This document shows positions 26,589-36,522 of a stretch of DNA of 64,000 bases, one piece after another (the stretch's first letter is position 1; every line of letters begins with the position of its first letter). The notes below the pieces were generated by a model. It did not search any database. It saw nothing but the letters and a program-made list of their open reading frames with translations, and had not been told where the DNA came from. The translations under genes and the position numbers were made by a program. Source of the stretch: Paraglaciecola sp. MB-3u-78 (GTDB lineage: Bacteria; Pseudomonadota; Gammaproteobacteria; Enterobacterales; Alteromonadaceae); NCBI RefSeq assembly GCF_002835935.1, contig NZ_PJCF01000001.1:248001-312000 (forward strand). Direction: 5' to 3'.

Positions 26589-27671
26589 TTAAAGATGGTT
26601 AACAAGGGTTAGTAGCTCATTTTTAATATCTGTAGATGACTGACTTAAATCTACTGTATAAAATCGTAATTTGTGTCCTTGGATCATTACCGACTCTCTA
26701 TGTTTTACACCCATAGATGGGTGTAAAAGCATCCCCTCGGTCTTTATAGACAGGGGATCAGATAATTGCTCCTGTGAACGCAGGTACGCAAACAGTTGAT
26801 ATATATAATCACTTTTATAGGACTCACCACCAAACTGGGCATTTTTTGTAATTGAAGTGAATTTTGTATCAATAATGACGCGACGCGACAAAGACAGATT
26901 CTCAAGCAAGATATCAAGTTTCATTCCAGGCATTAAATTAGCAATATTGCTTGTCATATCGTTCATCTGCCATGAAAGCTTTTTACCGGCTTTTACTGTC
27001 CACTGTGCATCTAGGTTTAGTGAATAGAATCCATAAACTGCTTTTTCGAAAAGCCTGCGCACCCAGTGGTCCTGTTTATCAGGACTGGGTAACCATTGAT
27101 TACCAACTGATTCATTCATCAAAGCTAAATTGAGCATAAGCTCAGCCGTTGCAATAACTTTTTTGTCTTCAAGCTCATGGCGTGAAAACCTATCGTCTAG
27201 TGGCCTATATGCACAAAAGTGCCCAACGGTTACCCCCTGCCCTACATAGTCCTCAAGTAACTTTTTAGCTTTGTTCTTTAAAATTGGACTTCGAACTACT
27301 TTTAGACTTTTGCTAAGTGCAAAAGCTACATATTGATTACGAGGAGTATTTATCGAAAGCTCTTCAAACCTACATGCAACTTTGCCTTGTAATAAAAGAC
27401 TTTTCCTAGTGGTTTCGAGTGTGTTAATTCGGCCTCTCACACGAGTTAAGTGCGCCTGAGTTTGCCGATAACCGTTAGATAATTGTCGTTTTAAACGGTG
27501 TAAAACCTGATTACACAAAACATCTGCAACCATATCTGCCAAGTGTTCATCTATGTCTTCGCTACCCACATATGCTTGCGCCTGATAACGAAATTCAGAC
27601 GCATACAACATGAGTAACCAAAGGTTTTGAAGCGGGATACCCTGACAGTTGTTTTCGGCTAACAAAGCCAT
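26589..27671 (-). CDS. mcrC: McrC-like nuclease subunit of a type IV restriction system
   Basis: A 360-residue McrC-family protein, which associates with the McrB GTPase to cut modified (methylated or similarly altered) foreign DNA. The N-terminal IPLQNLWLLMLYASEFRY and VRGRINTLETTRKS are typical. The PD-(D/E)xK nuclease site is visible as MKLDILLEN followed by RRVIIDTKFTS (Asp and the Asp-Thr-Lys motif). It starts four bases after the mcrB stop, so the two are coupled. It is the last gene of the defence cluster; an IS lies about 90 bp beyond its end. Confidence 0.88.
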   Translation of the reverse strand: MALLAENNCQGIPLQNLWLLMLYASEFRYQAQAYVGSEDIDEHLADMVADVLCNQVLHRLKRQLSNGYRQTQAHLTRVRGRINTLETTRKSLLLQGKVACRFEELSINTPRNQYVAFALSKSLKVVRSPILKNKAKKLLEDYVGQGVTVGHFCAYRPLDDRFSRHELEDKKVIATAELMLNLALMNESVGNQWLPSPDKQDHWVRRLFEKAVYGFYSLNLDAQWTVKAGKKLSWQMNDMTSNIANLMPGMKLDILLENLSLSRRVIIDTKFTSITKNAQFGGESYKSDYIYQLFAYLRSQEQLSDPLSIKTEGMLLHPSMGVKHRESVMIQGHKLRFYTVDLSQSSTDIKNELLTLVNHL

Positions 27672-27674
27672 GAT

Positions 27675-30053
27675 TTACATCACTCCCGTCATTTCTTGAA
27701 TATGTTTGTTAGCAGTATCAAGGTCGTCATACCAATATTCATGAAGTAATGGGGCTATTTCAGTTTGCAGCACTTGTTGATACCACTTTTTCTCATCCGC
27801 AACCTCATGTCCTTTAGCTGGCGTAAAAAAGCTATGCCCAATCTGGAATTGAGGTCCTAACCTACTATCATCAGCAATTGCCATATTTAACTTATTCATT
27901 TGTGTTTGAATAATGTTTAATGACTCCGAGCTAATTGATTTTTGATCCCTAACCCAATTTCGCCAGTTCTCACCGTATAGAGGCTTTAAATTCACAAAAG
28001 CAAATCGGCGACGTAAGGCCAAGTCAACTAATGCTAAAGATCTATCAGCAACATTCATGGTGCCAATGACGTAAAGGTTACTCGGAATATAAACAGGCTC
28101 ATCGTCTTCTGTTGTATAAGACAATTGCAAGGCTTCTTCGGGAGTACGTTTATCGGCTTCAAGTAAAGTCAGCATTTCGCCAAATATTTGGGCTGGATTC
28201 CCACGGTTAATTTCTTCAATAACGACTACAAACTTTTTAGCCGGATATTTTTGTGCTAAATGCACCCATTCAAGAAAAGGCCCGTCACATAAAGTTAACT
28301 GCCCATTTCCTGATGGTCGCCAACCTCTAATGAAATCTTCATAAGCTAAGTTAGGATGAAACTGAACCGCTTTGATTTGCGAAGGTTGCTTTTCACCTAT
28401 TAATGCCATTGCAAGTCGCTTGGCAAGCCAAGTTTTGCCAGTGCCTGGTGGGCCTTGCAAAATCATGTTTTTCTTATCGCGTAAGCTACGCAAAATGCTG
28501 TCTAAATCGGCAACATCTATAAAGCAACCATCGGCTTTTATATTTGAAAGGTCGTATGCTTCAATGCGTTTTTCAGCAACGATAACTTCTGGCTCATCTT
28601 CATTAGTATCATCGTAATACCCTAACCACTTGTATTGCCCAGCACTTATAAATTCTAGTTCACCCTCATCCCTTAATTGCTGGGTGGTGCTATCAATAGA
28701 CATATCTGGAGTGCTGTTGTCAGGAAACAACGTAGTAAATTCTTCTAAATAATTATCTTGGAATGCTTTACGTGAAAAGTCAGGACTTTGTTGTCTAAAG
28801 CACAAATCACGAATCCGCTCTAATACCAATGCTTTCCACGAGTTTGTGTTTGTGGCTTTTTTCGCTTTTTTGACATCATTTGAAAATGCATTTAACGATA
28901 GCTCAGGAAATGAATGCACAGGAAAAGTATCTTCACTAAAACGGATTACCAAATTTTCACGTACAGTTAGATACTCGTCTCCTGTGCAGGTTTTCTTTGG
29001 ACCAGTACATTCAGGCTTACAAGACAATTTTCCTAAATATTCCATAGACTGCGTTTCTAACGTAGGGAAAAACCATGGACGAATCCAAAACAAGCCCATT
29101 GTAATATTCCACCTAATCCCTTTTTGAGACGCTACGGCATTGTAAGCGCTGCAAAATACTTCAACATTCACACCTTCTTTATCATCTGCAAAATCCAGTG
29201 CAACCTTAAACAGTCGCCAAAGATTCTCTATATCATGCTCTCCTCTTCCATTGTCCTTACCCCAAAAGAACCATGACTTTTGATTGTTTAGCAATGGAAT
29301 TGCTTCAAAGGTTTCAGGAATAGCCACTTTAATATCGAAAAACTCTGCCATATCGGTTGCAATTAACCGCCTATTTTCGGCTGTTTGAGAGCGGTTAAAA
29401 ATTCCCATTAAAGTGAAAGGGTCTAATTCATCTAGCTCTTTGCCTTGCAAATAAGACAAATTATGTTTGTCAGCTAACTCTTTAACAAAGTTGACCAAGC
29501 TTTCCTGCTTATGCTCAAAATCAACAATTTTGGTCGCCATAGCTTCGTAAAAAGCGGTCCATTTAAATCGAATATCGTCTTCTGGAATATCACCAAAACG
29601 ATCGAGCCAAAATGGTGCGTTACGAAACTTATCAATATTTTGCTCTTTACCTTCAAACGCAAAAGCAATTAGATTATCTGTTTTCCAATCGCCAGGCTGA
29701 ATATGCCAGATGGTTTTCATATTAGTATAAAAATACCACTCACGTGGTTCGCTGAAAGGTGCTTGCCAATCAATATCCAATCGTTTTCCGTTTTTATAGT
29801 TTTTACGGACACAACCTATGACTTTAATTGCCATAGTCGAAACAACATTTCCACGGGTATTAAATGGCACACCAGATTTACGGGTATATGCAGCTTTTAT
29901 TGCAATTAAGTCACCAGATTTAATTGAGTTAACCTGTTCAACGTATTTATCGTCGTACCCGTTTTCCCAAATTCCTTGCTCAACAAATCGCTGAGTCTGG
30001 TCTTCATCATTCCAGCTAGCCCCTACAAACCAATATGACTGTATTGTTTCCAT
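27675..30053 (-). CDS. mcrB: McrB-like GTPase with modified-base-reading N-terminal domain
   Basis: A motor subunit of an McrBC-type system, about 792 residues. The N-terminal 150 residues (YWFVGASWNDEDQTQRFVEQ, VNSIKSGDLIAIKAAYT) resemble EVE/PUA-like domains that recognise modified bases. A Cys cluster (CKPECTGPKKTC) sits mid-protein. The AAA+ GTPase domain has Walker A MILQGPPGTGKTW (about 530), Walker B VVIEEINRGNPAQIFGEML (about 612), the McrB-type GTMNVADRSLALVD (about 664) and arginine finger ALRRRFAF. The ATG at 30053 has GGAG upstream and replaces a start 36 bp earlier. It is coupled to mcrC. Confidence 0.88.
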   Translation of the reverse strand: METIQSYWFVGASWNDEDQTQRFVEQGIWENGYDDKYVEQVNSIKSGDLIAIKAAYTRKSGVPFNTRGNVVSTMAIKVIGCVRKNYKNGKRLDIDWQAPFSEPREWYFYTNMKTIWHIQPGDWKTDNLIAFAFEGKEQNIDKFRNAPFWLDRFGDIPEDDIRFKWTAFYEAMATKIVDFEHKQESLVNFVKELADKHNLSYLQGKELDELDPFTLMGIFNRSQTAENRRLIATDMAEFFDIKVAIPETFEAIPLLNNQKSWFFWGKDNGRGEHDIENLWRLFKVALDFADDKEGVNVEVFCSAYNAVASQKGIRWNITMGLFWIRPWFFPTLETQSMEYLGKLSCKPECTGPKKTCTGDEYLTVRENLVIRFSEDTFPVHSFPELSLNAFSNDVKKAKKATNTNSWKALVLERIRDLCFRQQSPDFSRKAFQDNYLEEFTTLFPDNSTPDMSIDSTTQQLRDEGELEFISAGQYKWLGYYDDTNEDEPEVIVAEKRIEAYDLSNIKADGCFIDVADLDSILRSLRDKKNMILQGPPGTGKTWLAKRLAMALIGEKQPSQIKAVQFHPNLAYEDFIRGWRPSGNGQLTLCDGPFLEWVHLAQKYPAKKFVVVIEEINRGNPAQIFGEMLTLLEADKRTPEEALQLSYTTEDDEPVYIPSNLYVIGTMNVADRSLALVDLALRRRFAFVNLKPLYGENWRNWVRDQKSISSESLNIIQTQMNKLNMAIADDSRLGPQFQIGHSFFTPAKGHEVADEKKWYQQVLQTEIAPLLHEYWYDDLDTANKHIQEMTGVM

Positions 30054-30159
30054 TAATGTATCTCCATGTCGTTGAGTCTTGTTAATCATTAGCCATTATT
30101 TCTGGCTAGACTTACTACCCATATTTTTATAATTGATGACAATATTTCTAGTGCATTTA

Positions 30160-30777
30160 CTATGTTATTAAATCAGGCAAACAATCTTTGTGGCGGCGTT
30201 GAATGCGAGTAATGTCTTTAGTAATCGCTGGATTACCTGTAAGTATTGCAGCCATCATTGCGGTCATGGTTAATAAGCCGTTGGAAGATTTAATGATTTG
30301 CTCAATGAGTTGAATTGGGTAGCCACTACCGTGGCGTTGCATCGCGTGAATACCGCCATGCACATAAGAATTTAGGCCTTTCCACTGCACATCTCTAAAT
30401 TCTTTAAACATTAAAACAGCTTGTTCTGGTGCTTTACCCTCTAGTGCTTTGATCATTTCAGCATTATTAGGTTTTTGATCAGCGGATTGGGAGAGTTCAC
30501 TTAAGGTAGAAAACGTATTTTCTATCTTTTTATCGCTTGCTGCATAAAACAACCACACAGCCCTAGTTAATGATTCAAACTGAGAGCGCATAAGACATAT
30601 AGCCGAAGTGTAGTTTCCACACATCACTAATTGGCGCAGACTGATTGCATGTTCATGTGCAACCAAGCACATAATCCAACATGAAGTAACTCGCTTACTT
30701 TCTTCAGCAGGTCCATATTCAAATATTCGGCTAAATTCGCTATTCAGCCCTTCCGATTTTTCTAATAGTTCATCCAT
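30160..30777 (-). CDS. DUF6988/HEPN-like protein in the defence cluster
   Basis: A 205-residue all-helical protein. The segment ICLMRSQFESLTRAVWLFYA (about 67-86) and the downstream LNSYVHGGIHAMQRHGSGYP resemble the uncharacterised DUF5677/DUF6988 families, which have a HEPN-like build. The His of YVHGG and the earlier Arg could form an RNase-like pair, but no clean RxxxxH motif is present. It lies between the RT-nitrilase gene and mcrB, all in the same direction with gaps near 100 bp, so it is probably part of one of these systems. Function is unknown. Confidence 0.55.
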   Translation of the reverse strand: MDELLEKSEGLNSEFSRIFEYGPAEESKRVTSCWIMCLVAHEHAISLRQLVMCGNYTSAICLMRSQFESLTRAVWLFYAASDKKIENTFSTLSELSQSADQKPNNAEMIKALEGKAPEQAVLMFKEFRDVQWKGLNSYVHGGIHAMQRHGSGYPIQLIEQIIKSSNGLLTMTAMMAAILTGNPAITKDITRIQRRHKDCLPDLIT

Positions 30778-30873
30778 AATATTGATCTATTCACATTTTT
30801 GGGTGACTTGGCAATCAAGTATTTACCTATGTCATTTTTACTGATGTCCCAATAAATTCTAAAAACTATTGGA

Positions 30874-33800
30874 TTACCTACCTGCTGGTTTCGTCTTTAC
30901 AGATTTGTTACTCCGATAATTTGCACCTAAATCTCTGAAATCAAACATATTCATTTTAAAACTAGAAATGGAGACTTGCTGTGCGCCATGAACATGAGTA
31001 ATTAGCTTTTCGTGTCTCTCTTTGTAAGGAGCTTTTGCCACAGAACCACCAAACTCACCAGTGTTAACCAAAACAATATGCTGAAACATATGATAAAAAA
31101 GCGAGTCCACCATAGAATCAAATGTACTTACATCCATATTTAAAGAAGGAATCAAGTAGGCATTTGATTTACCCTTTAAATCAGCGTTCAATTTTATATC
31201 TGTTGAGTCGTAACATATAGAACCGGTTAATCGAAATCCTTGTTCATTTTCAAATGCAGGATGTACTAACTCTATGAACAATTGATAAGGCCGCCATGGT
31301 TTTATATGACCAGCCTCATCTTTCATCATATGTTCTTTACCTTGTAGGCGTTCAATAAAAGACCTTCCACTATGCTTTTTATTAGGAATTATCCACTTAG
31401 CGACATTATTAGGACCATCAATGTTAGGTAAATGAGTAAAGTTTATACCTGTAAATATTATTGCCCCAGTTTTATCTGAGAGCGTTTTAAGGATATGTAT
31501 ATCCCTAGAATTTACGGCTAACTCAGGCCAAATAATAAGATCTATCTTACCTTCCCTTTTAGACTCTACCGATTCATGGCTATATTTTTTATGGAGTATA
31601 AGTTCAGCAACAGAAGCAATATGTCGACTGTGTTTAGCTAAATATGCAGGCGTATCAAGCATCAAACCATGCTCTATAAAATCAGCTTTCTGTGGTAATA
31701 ACGACTGCACCATTATTACATCTAAGTCTCGCTTGTCTTTTTTCCAACCCAAACTTACTTTTTCTATATATCCAGGAATTCCTGACAGATGACAAAACAG
31801 TTCTTTCTGACTTTCAACTCGCTTTTCAATCAACTGTTTTAAAGATTTTAAATTCCAAATTTCAGGCCAATTTTCTTCGTATGAATGAGGCTCTAAACCA
31901 GGCCATTGGAGCAAATGGAATAACAAACTTGAAAGCCAACTGCTCATTGCAGCAATGTCACCATTCATAGCTTCGGGTGAATGCATCAGGCCAAATTGAC
32001 GCTTAACAAACCCCGATGAAACACCTACATATTTCGTTTTATTGTTCGGCTTAACATTAGATTCTGTCCAATCAACTGATCCAACAAGGCAGGAGCGCAC
32101 AAACATTCCAACATGGTACAAAGGTCGATGTTCATCGTTTATCCATGAAGGAGCACTAAAAAGAGGTGAAGCATCAGCCTTCAATTGAATATCTATATCC
32201 ACTGCCAAAGTTTGAATATTATCCCAGTCACTGCAAGCTAAAGTGCTTTCACTTAAATCTACAGGCGATGCAAAGTCATAATCAATTGTATTCAAGCATT
32301 TAGCCAGTAAAGCTAGAATCGCATTTTCGTGAGCTAATGGATTGTCCGGTCTTTTAATTACACCTAGTAGTGGATAAGCAGTATTTTTTCTACTTAAATC
32401 CCCTGCTACTGCGTTTAGATAAAATCCACCTTTATTAATAATTGCAGTTGATTGTTTTTGCCAATTTAACCCGCTACTTCGTGAATACGTTACAATTTTT
32501 TCGAACAGTTCTCTTGATTCGACAGCTAAGTTAATAAGCAGCTCATCCATATTCAGTCGAGACAATCCTTTAGTAGATTTCATATTAGCAACTTTACTAA
32601 AACTACTTACTTTCTTACTGACTTTCTCAAGAAAACTTGAAACCGCTCGAACAACTAAATTTTGGTCATGTGCTAACTGATAGGCCAACATCACAGAACT
32701 GACAAACTCAAGCACCGTCATATCATTTGCGATGACCCTATAACCTTTCATAAATTTGGTCAAAACATTGAAACTTTTATCTTCTTCTGATTCGTATGAC
32801 AACGGTGAATCATTTCTGACCAGTAAAAAAAATCTAGCTTGCTGTTTGGTATTCAATGAGTAACAACTTTCATTTTCGAGAATTTCTACTGCTAAACATT
32901 GCAAAAACTCGAAGTACCCCGCTGTATCCAAGCGAACAGGAAAGGCCCATTCTTCTTTTCTATGGATAATGGTCGCACTATGCCTAAAAATTTCACACAA
33001 AAAATACTCTGCCAAATATTTTTGCCTATCGTCATCTCGATTATGGATTAATCGAATTTGAGATACGATTGAATCAACAATTTTAACATCAGGAAATAAC
33101 TCTAAACCTTTTTTAAGTAATAAAGTCAGAGAGGGATCTTTAGACCAACATGCTATAAACTTTCGGGCCATCCGCTCTTGTATATAATCCCAATTTCCAG
33201 CAATTGCTTTGCCTGAGCCGTCTAATTCATGCGCATAGAAGCTCCTTTTTTGCCTTAATAACTTGTGAATTTTATTAGCCGCAAAACGAACTATAGTGTC
33301 TTCTCTAACATCATGATTAGGCGCTTCAACAAGGTATAATGGATTATTGCCTTCAGTATTTTCGGAACTGGAACGAAGGTAATCAGATAAATTAATTAAG
33401 CCTTCAAGATGACCAAGCTGCTCATCTATTTCCCTGTTTGAAATAGGGCCACTAACTTTTCCTTGAATAGCTTTTAATTTTGTTGATTTACCGCTACTTT
33501 TTGTACGGAATACTTCAACTTTAGTCTTACTATCATTAACTTCTAAATTGAGGCCTGCAATATGATCATTAACATATTTCTCGATTTCCGCCTTTAATTC
33601 AGTTTTTGATTTGGTCGATACAACAATCAGACGCATATCGTCAACATAGCGACAATAATCAACTAATCGGCAATTCTCTAAAATATCCGTACCAATGGCA
33701 GTGGCAAGATTTAAATCAAAATCCAACATATAAACGTTTGCTAAAAAACCACCTGCAACTAAACCTTGAGGAATGCCTAAAGGGATATCTTCATCACCTT

Positions 33801-34722
33801 TCATGTAAACTTTTTTGTAAAGTGTCTTGCTTTCAGCCTCCCATTTCCACTTTTCAAACTGTTCTAACAAATAATTGATAGATGGGTTTTGGTTTTCATC
33901 GTAATCATCAAATAATTCGACAATTTTTCGAGTCAAGGCATCTCGTTTGATTCGATCAAAAAAACGGCTTAAATCTAAATGAATTTCGTATACTATTTCT
34001 GAACTTACTTTTTCTTGTAGCGCCAAAAAGCCGAAATGCGATGGTCGCTCTAAAAACCTCTGATAATCAGTAAAATACTTACTGTAAACAGTGCTGTTAC
34101 CCCAAGAAAATTTAGCTTCGTCATCTTCGTAACGACAAAAAAGACGATTGCCATAACTAACAACTTTTTTACTGTGAACGAGTTCAAACTCTGTTGAACT
34201 ATCACCTTGCAACGTTTCAACTTTATTAGCTGTGCACATCATCAACGTAGTAAAATATGTTTGTTCTTTGATTGGTACATGGGCCAATGGGCGAAGAGGT
34301 GGAACTATTCTAAGTGGCTGCTGTTTATTATCATCAGTTGCGTTATTCTTGCCTGAAATTACAGGTTGCCAGCTTTGATTTAGTCCTTCCAAAGCATCAA
34401 CACTGAACTCCCAATCTAAAATACTTGTATCCCTATGTGGAAATTTAGAGACATCAATAAATTCCCAATCCGTCGATTTCGGTGCTGGTACAAGACGCAA
34501 ATCTGTAAGGCTATAACCTTTTGCAATTAACTCATTACTCCAAGAATCAAGGTTACTTCTGAGAGATAAAGTTGATTTGTCGAGTTCGAAAGTATCGGCA
34601 TACCAATTAGTAGAACGAATATACTGTTGAGACTTTTTCCAAGCCTGAGCCAATACTACAGAATCTGATAAGTAATCATCAGTTAATTTTAATTCGCGAT
34701 ACTTGTTATCAAGTAAACCCAT
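30874..34722 (-). CDS. drt1: Defence reverse transcriptase fused to nitrilase (DRT type 1, UG1)
   Basis: A 1282-residue fusion matching the architecture of DRT type 1 anti-phage proteins. The reverse transcriptase lies at about 140-430: EIHLDLSRFFDRI (Asp250), GIPQGLVAGGFLANVYMLDF (about 316) and the catalytic CRYVDDMRLIV (YVDD at 359-362). A long helical middle follows. The C-terminal nitrilase domain (about 1040-1260) keeps Glu1067 in IIWPELAV, Cys1170 in GSICYDSTD and candidate Lys residues in PNKKHS, so the Glu-Lys-Cys triad may be intact. The start is nine bases after the hsdS stop, so it is almost certainly co-transcribed with the type I restriction operon. Known family members protect against phages, and both domains are needed; the substrate is not settled. 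Confidence 0.9.
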   Translation of the reverse strand: MGLLDNKYRELKLTDDYLSDSVVLAQAWKKSQQYIRSTNWYADTFELDKSTLSLRSNLDSWSNELIAKGYSLTDLRLVPAPKSTDWEFIDVSKFPHRDTSILDWEFSVDALEGLNQSWQPVISGKNNATDDNKQQPLRIVPPLRPLAHVPIKEQTYFTTLMMCTANKVETLQGDSSTEFELVHSKKVVSYGNRLFCRYEDDEAKFSWGNSTVYSKYFTDYQRFLERPSHFGFLALQEKVSSEIVYEIHLDLSRFFDRIKRDALTRKIVELFDDYDENQNPSINYLLEQFEKWKWEAESKTLYKKVYMKGDEDIPLGIPQGLVAGGFLANVYMLDFDLNLATAIGTDILENCRLVDYCRYVDDMRLIVVSTKSKTELKAEIEKYVNDHIAGLNLEVNDSKTKVEVFRTKSSGKSTKLKAIQGKVSGPISNREIDEQLGHLEGLINLSDYLRSSSENTEGNNPLYLVEAPNHDVREDTIVRFAANKIHKLLRQKRSFYAHELDGSGKAIAGNWDYIQERMARKFIACWSKDPSLTLLLKKGLELFPDVKIVDSIVSQIRLIHNRDDDRQKYLAEYFLCEIFRHSATIIHRKEEWAFPVRLDTAGYFEFLQCLAVEILENESCYSLNTKQQARFFLLVRNDSPLSYESEEDKSFNVLTKFMKGYRVIANDMTVLEFVSSVMLAYQLAHDQNLVVRAVSSFLEKVSKKVSSFSKVANMKSTKGLSRLNMDELLINLAVESRELFEKIVTYSRSSGLNWQKQSTAIINKGGFYLNAVAGDLSRKNTAYPLLGVIKRPDNPLAHENAILALLAKCLNTIDYDFASPVDLSESTLACSDWDNIQTLAVDIDIQLKADASPLFSAPSWINDEHRPLYHVGMFVRSCLVGSVDWTESNVKPNNKTKYVGVSSGFVKRQFGLMHSPEAMNGDIAAMSSWLSSLLFHLLQWPGLEPHSYEENWPEIWNLKSLKQLIEKRVESQKELFCHLSGIPGYIEKVSLGWKKDKRDLDVIMVQSLLPQKADFIEHGLMLDTPAYLAKHSRHIASVAELILHKKYSHESVESKREGKIDLIIWPELAVNSRDIHILKTLSDKTGAIIFTGINFTHLPNIDGPNNVAKWIIPNKKHSGRSFIERLQGKEHMMKDEAGHIKPWRPYQLFIELVHPAFENEQGFRLTGSICYDSTDIKLNADLKGKSNAYLIPSLNMDVSTFDSMVDSLFYHMFQHIVLVNTGEFGGSVAKAPYKERHEKLITHVHGAQQVSISSFKMNMFDFRDLGANYRSNKSVKTKPAGR

Positions 34723-34731
34723 TTTATTTCC

Positions 34732-36522
34732 TTATAATGTTTGTTCCACAATGGCATCGGTGAGGTGAAGTTGGGTGATTTGGGCTTGTCTTAGATTGGC
34801 TTTAAGTGAGTCGCATAAGGTCATTAGCTCATCAACTTTGGCGACTATTCGATGTTGTTCAATTAGTGGGGGAACTGGCGTAATTTTCTTTTTTAAATCC
34901 CCCAGAAGTAGATTGTTTATCGCACTCCCTCCCGACTTTTTTAAAAAATTCCGCGTTTCAGACTGAAGAAACAAAGCAGCGTATCTATTATTGATATTTA
35001 ATTTTGCTACTTTGATTACAGCAACACTTTTTTGAAATGTAGTTTTTCTCGTAAATTGAATATCTTCCACTATTGCCATTTTTCCAACCGTAGCTCCAGT
35101 ATTTACCATACAGATATCACCATGTTCCAAATTAGTTCGTTGGTGAACCTCTGCAAATTCAGAAGATTCTATTTGCCTAGCATTGTCATACACTAACTTT
35201 CCGTTTTTAATGTCTTTTGCAGACAAGAAAAAGTAGCCAGAATTCTCCAAATTATTACAATCGCCGTGCTTTCCATCTGTTATTAATAAAGTAATATCTT
35301 GTAAACAACTAAATTCCCACCCATCAGGCAGTTCAAACGGTTTTTCTTCGTCTGTTATTGACGGAAGCGGCTTTTGTTTTTTGATTTTGCCGTCTTTGAT
35401 GAGTTGTTGTTTTTCGGTGGCGATGCGTTCTAGTAGTTTGGATGCGGGTTCGTCTTTGGGGTCTTGTTTGACGAGTTTGCCCATTACTGCGAGTTGTAGG
35501 ATAGTTTGTTTTAGTTGGTCGATGCTGGCTTGGGTGGTGAATAACACGTCGAAGTGTTGGCTAAGTCTTTGCCAGCTGTCGTTGAGTTCGTTGGCGTCTT
35601 TGGCATCGGTGAGGGTTGCCAGTAGCACTTCCACCAGTGTTTTATGGGCGTCGATACTGGATTCGGTTTGCGCTTCCAGCTGGTCACATAAAGCCATTAA
35701 CTCGTCGACTTTGGCGACGATACGGTGTTGTTCTTCCGTCGATGGTAAAGGTAGTTTACAATTTTTGTATTCTGTTTTATTAATTTTTGGTTGACCGGTT
35801 CCTGCGTTGACCAATTCGATATATCGCTTGTATACCGGTGATTGCGAATAATATAGAAAATAGCGTTTTGCTATTAATTTACTTAAAACAATCATGAACA
35901 TGTTAGGAGCTAATGTAGCTGGCATATCAATATTCGGAACTTCAAGTGTTGTTCCTACACCTGCCCCAACATTAGCAACAACAAACTCACCGCCTTCGAT
36001 AGAGGATTTTGATAAGAAATCAAACCCTTTTTTATCTGTATATTTAAAACTTCTTGAATCACTTAGTCCATGCCTTAAATCGGTTAAACGCACCAACAAA
36101 GCGTAGTTTTTCTCATCATAGTAGGTAACATTTTGTTTAAGAGTAGAGAAGCTACCATTGGCTTGAAAATCGGTAATGTAAGTTATGACCTCATCAAAAT
36201 AAACCGACTTCCAACTTTTAGGAATAGGGGGTAATTCAAATTTTTCTGTAATAGTTTTAAATTTTTGTAATCGGACATTTTTTTTATTATGAAAGTGCTC
36301 TTTTTCCGCTGCCATATTGTTTAAAATATCATCATGAACACAATAATTAATATCGTTTGGTACGAGCTTTCCACAAAATGCCAATTCCAAAATCAACTCA
36401 CGTAGCTTTTTAACGCCCACTAATTCCAGCTTTTTCGAACTACCCCGCCCCGCTGCGGATTTGGTTTTGATGGCTGAAGTCCAGATATCCAGATGTTCTG
36501 TGATTAAGTTTTCAACTGCCAT
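34732..36522 (-). CDS. hsdS: Type I restriction specificity subunit HsdS
   Basis: HsdS (596 residues) chooses the DNA sequence that the complex methylates or restricts. Two target recognition domains are visible, about 95-265 (PPIPKSWKSVYFDEVITYIT) and 400-550 (FELPDGWEFSCLQDITLLIT). Each is followed by the conserved helical spacer (EEQHRIVAKVDELMALCDQL and IEQHRIVAKVDELMTLCDSL). The two halves are diverged, so the recognition site should be bipartite and asymmetric. The start overlaps the hsdM stop (TAATG). Confidence 0.95.
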   Translation of the reverse strand: MAVENLITEHLDIWTSAIKTKSAAGRGSSKKLELVGVKKLRELILELAFCGKLVPNDINYCVHDDILNNMAAEKEHFHNKKNVRLQKFKTITEKFELPPIPKSWKSVYFDEVITYITDFQANGSFSTLKQNVTYYDEKNYALLVRLTDLRHGLSDSRSFKYTDKKGFDFLSKSSIEGGEFVVANVGAGVGTTLEVPNIDMPATLAPNMFMIVLSKLIAKRYFLYYSQSPVYKRYIELVNAGTGQPKINKTEYKNCKLPLPSTEEQHRIVAKVDELMALCDQLEAQTESSIDAHKTLVEVLLATLTDAKDANELNDSWQRLSQHFDVLFTTQASIDQLKQTILQLAVMGKLVKQDPKDEPASKLLERIATEKQQLIKDGKIKKQKPLPSITDEEKPFELPDGWEFSCLQDITLLITDGKHGDCNNLENSGYFFLSAKDIKNGKLVYDNARQIESSEFAEVHQRTNLEHGDICMVNTGATVGKMAIVEDIQFTRKTTFQKSVAVIKVAKLNINNRYAALFLQSETRNFLKKSGGSAINNLLLGDLKKKITPVPPLIEQHRIVAKVDELMTLCDSLKANLRQAQITQLHLTDAIVEQTL

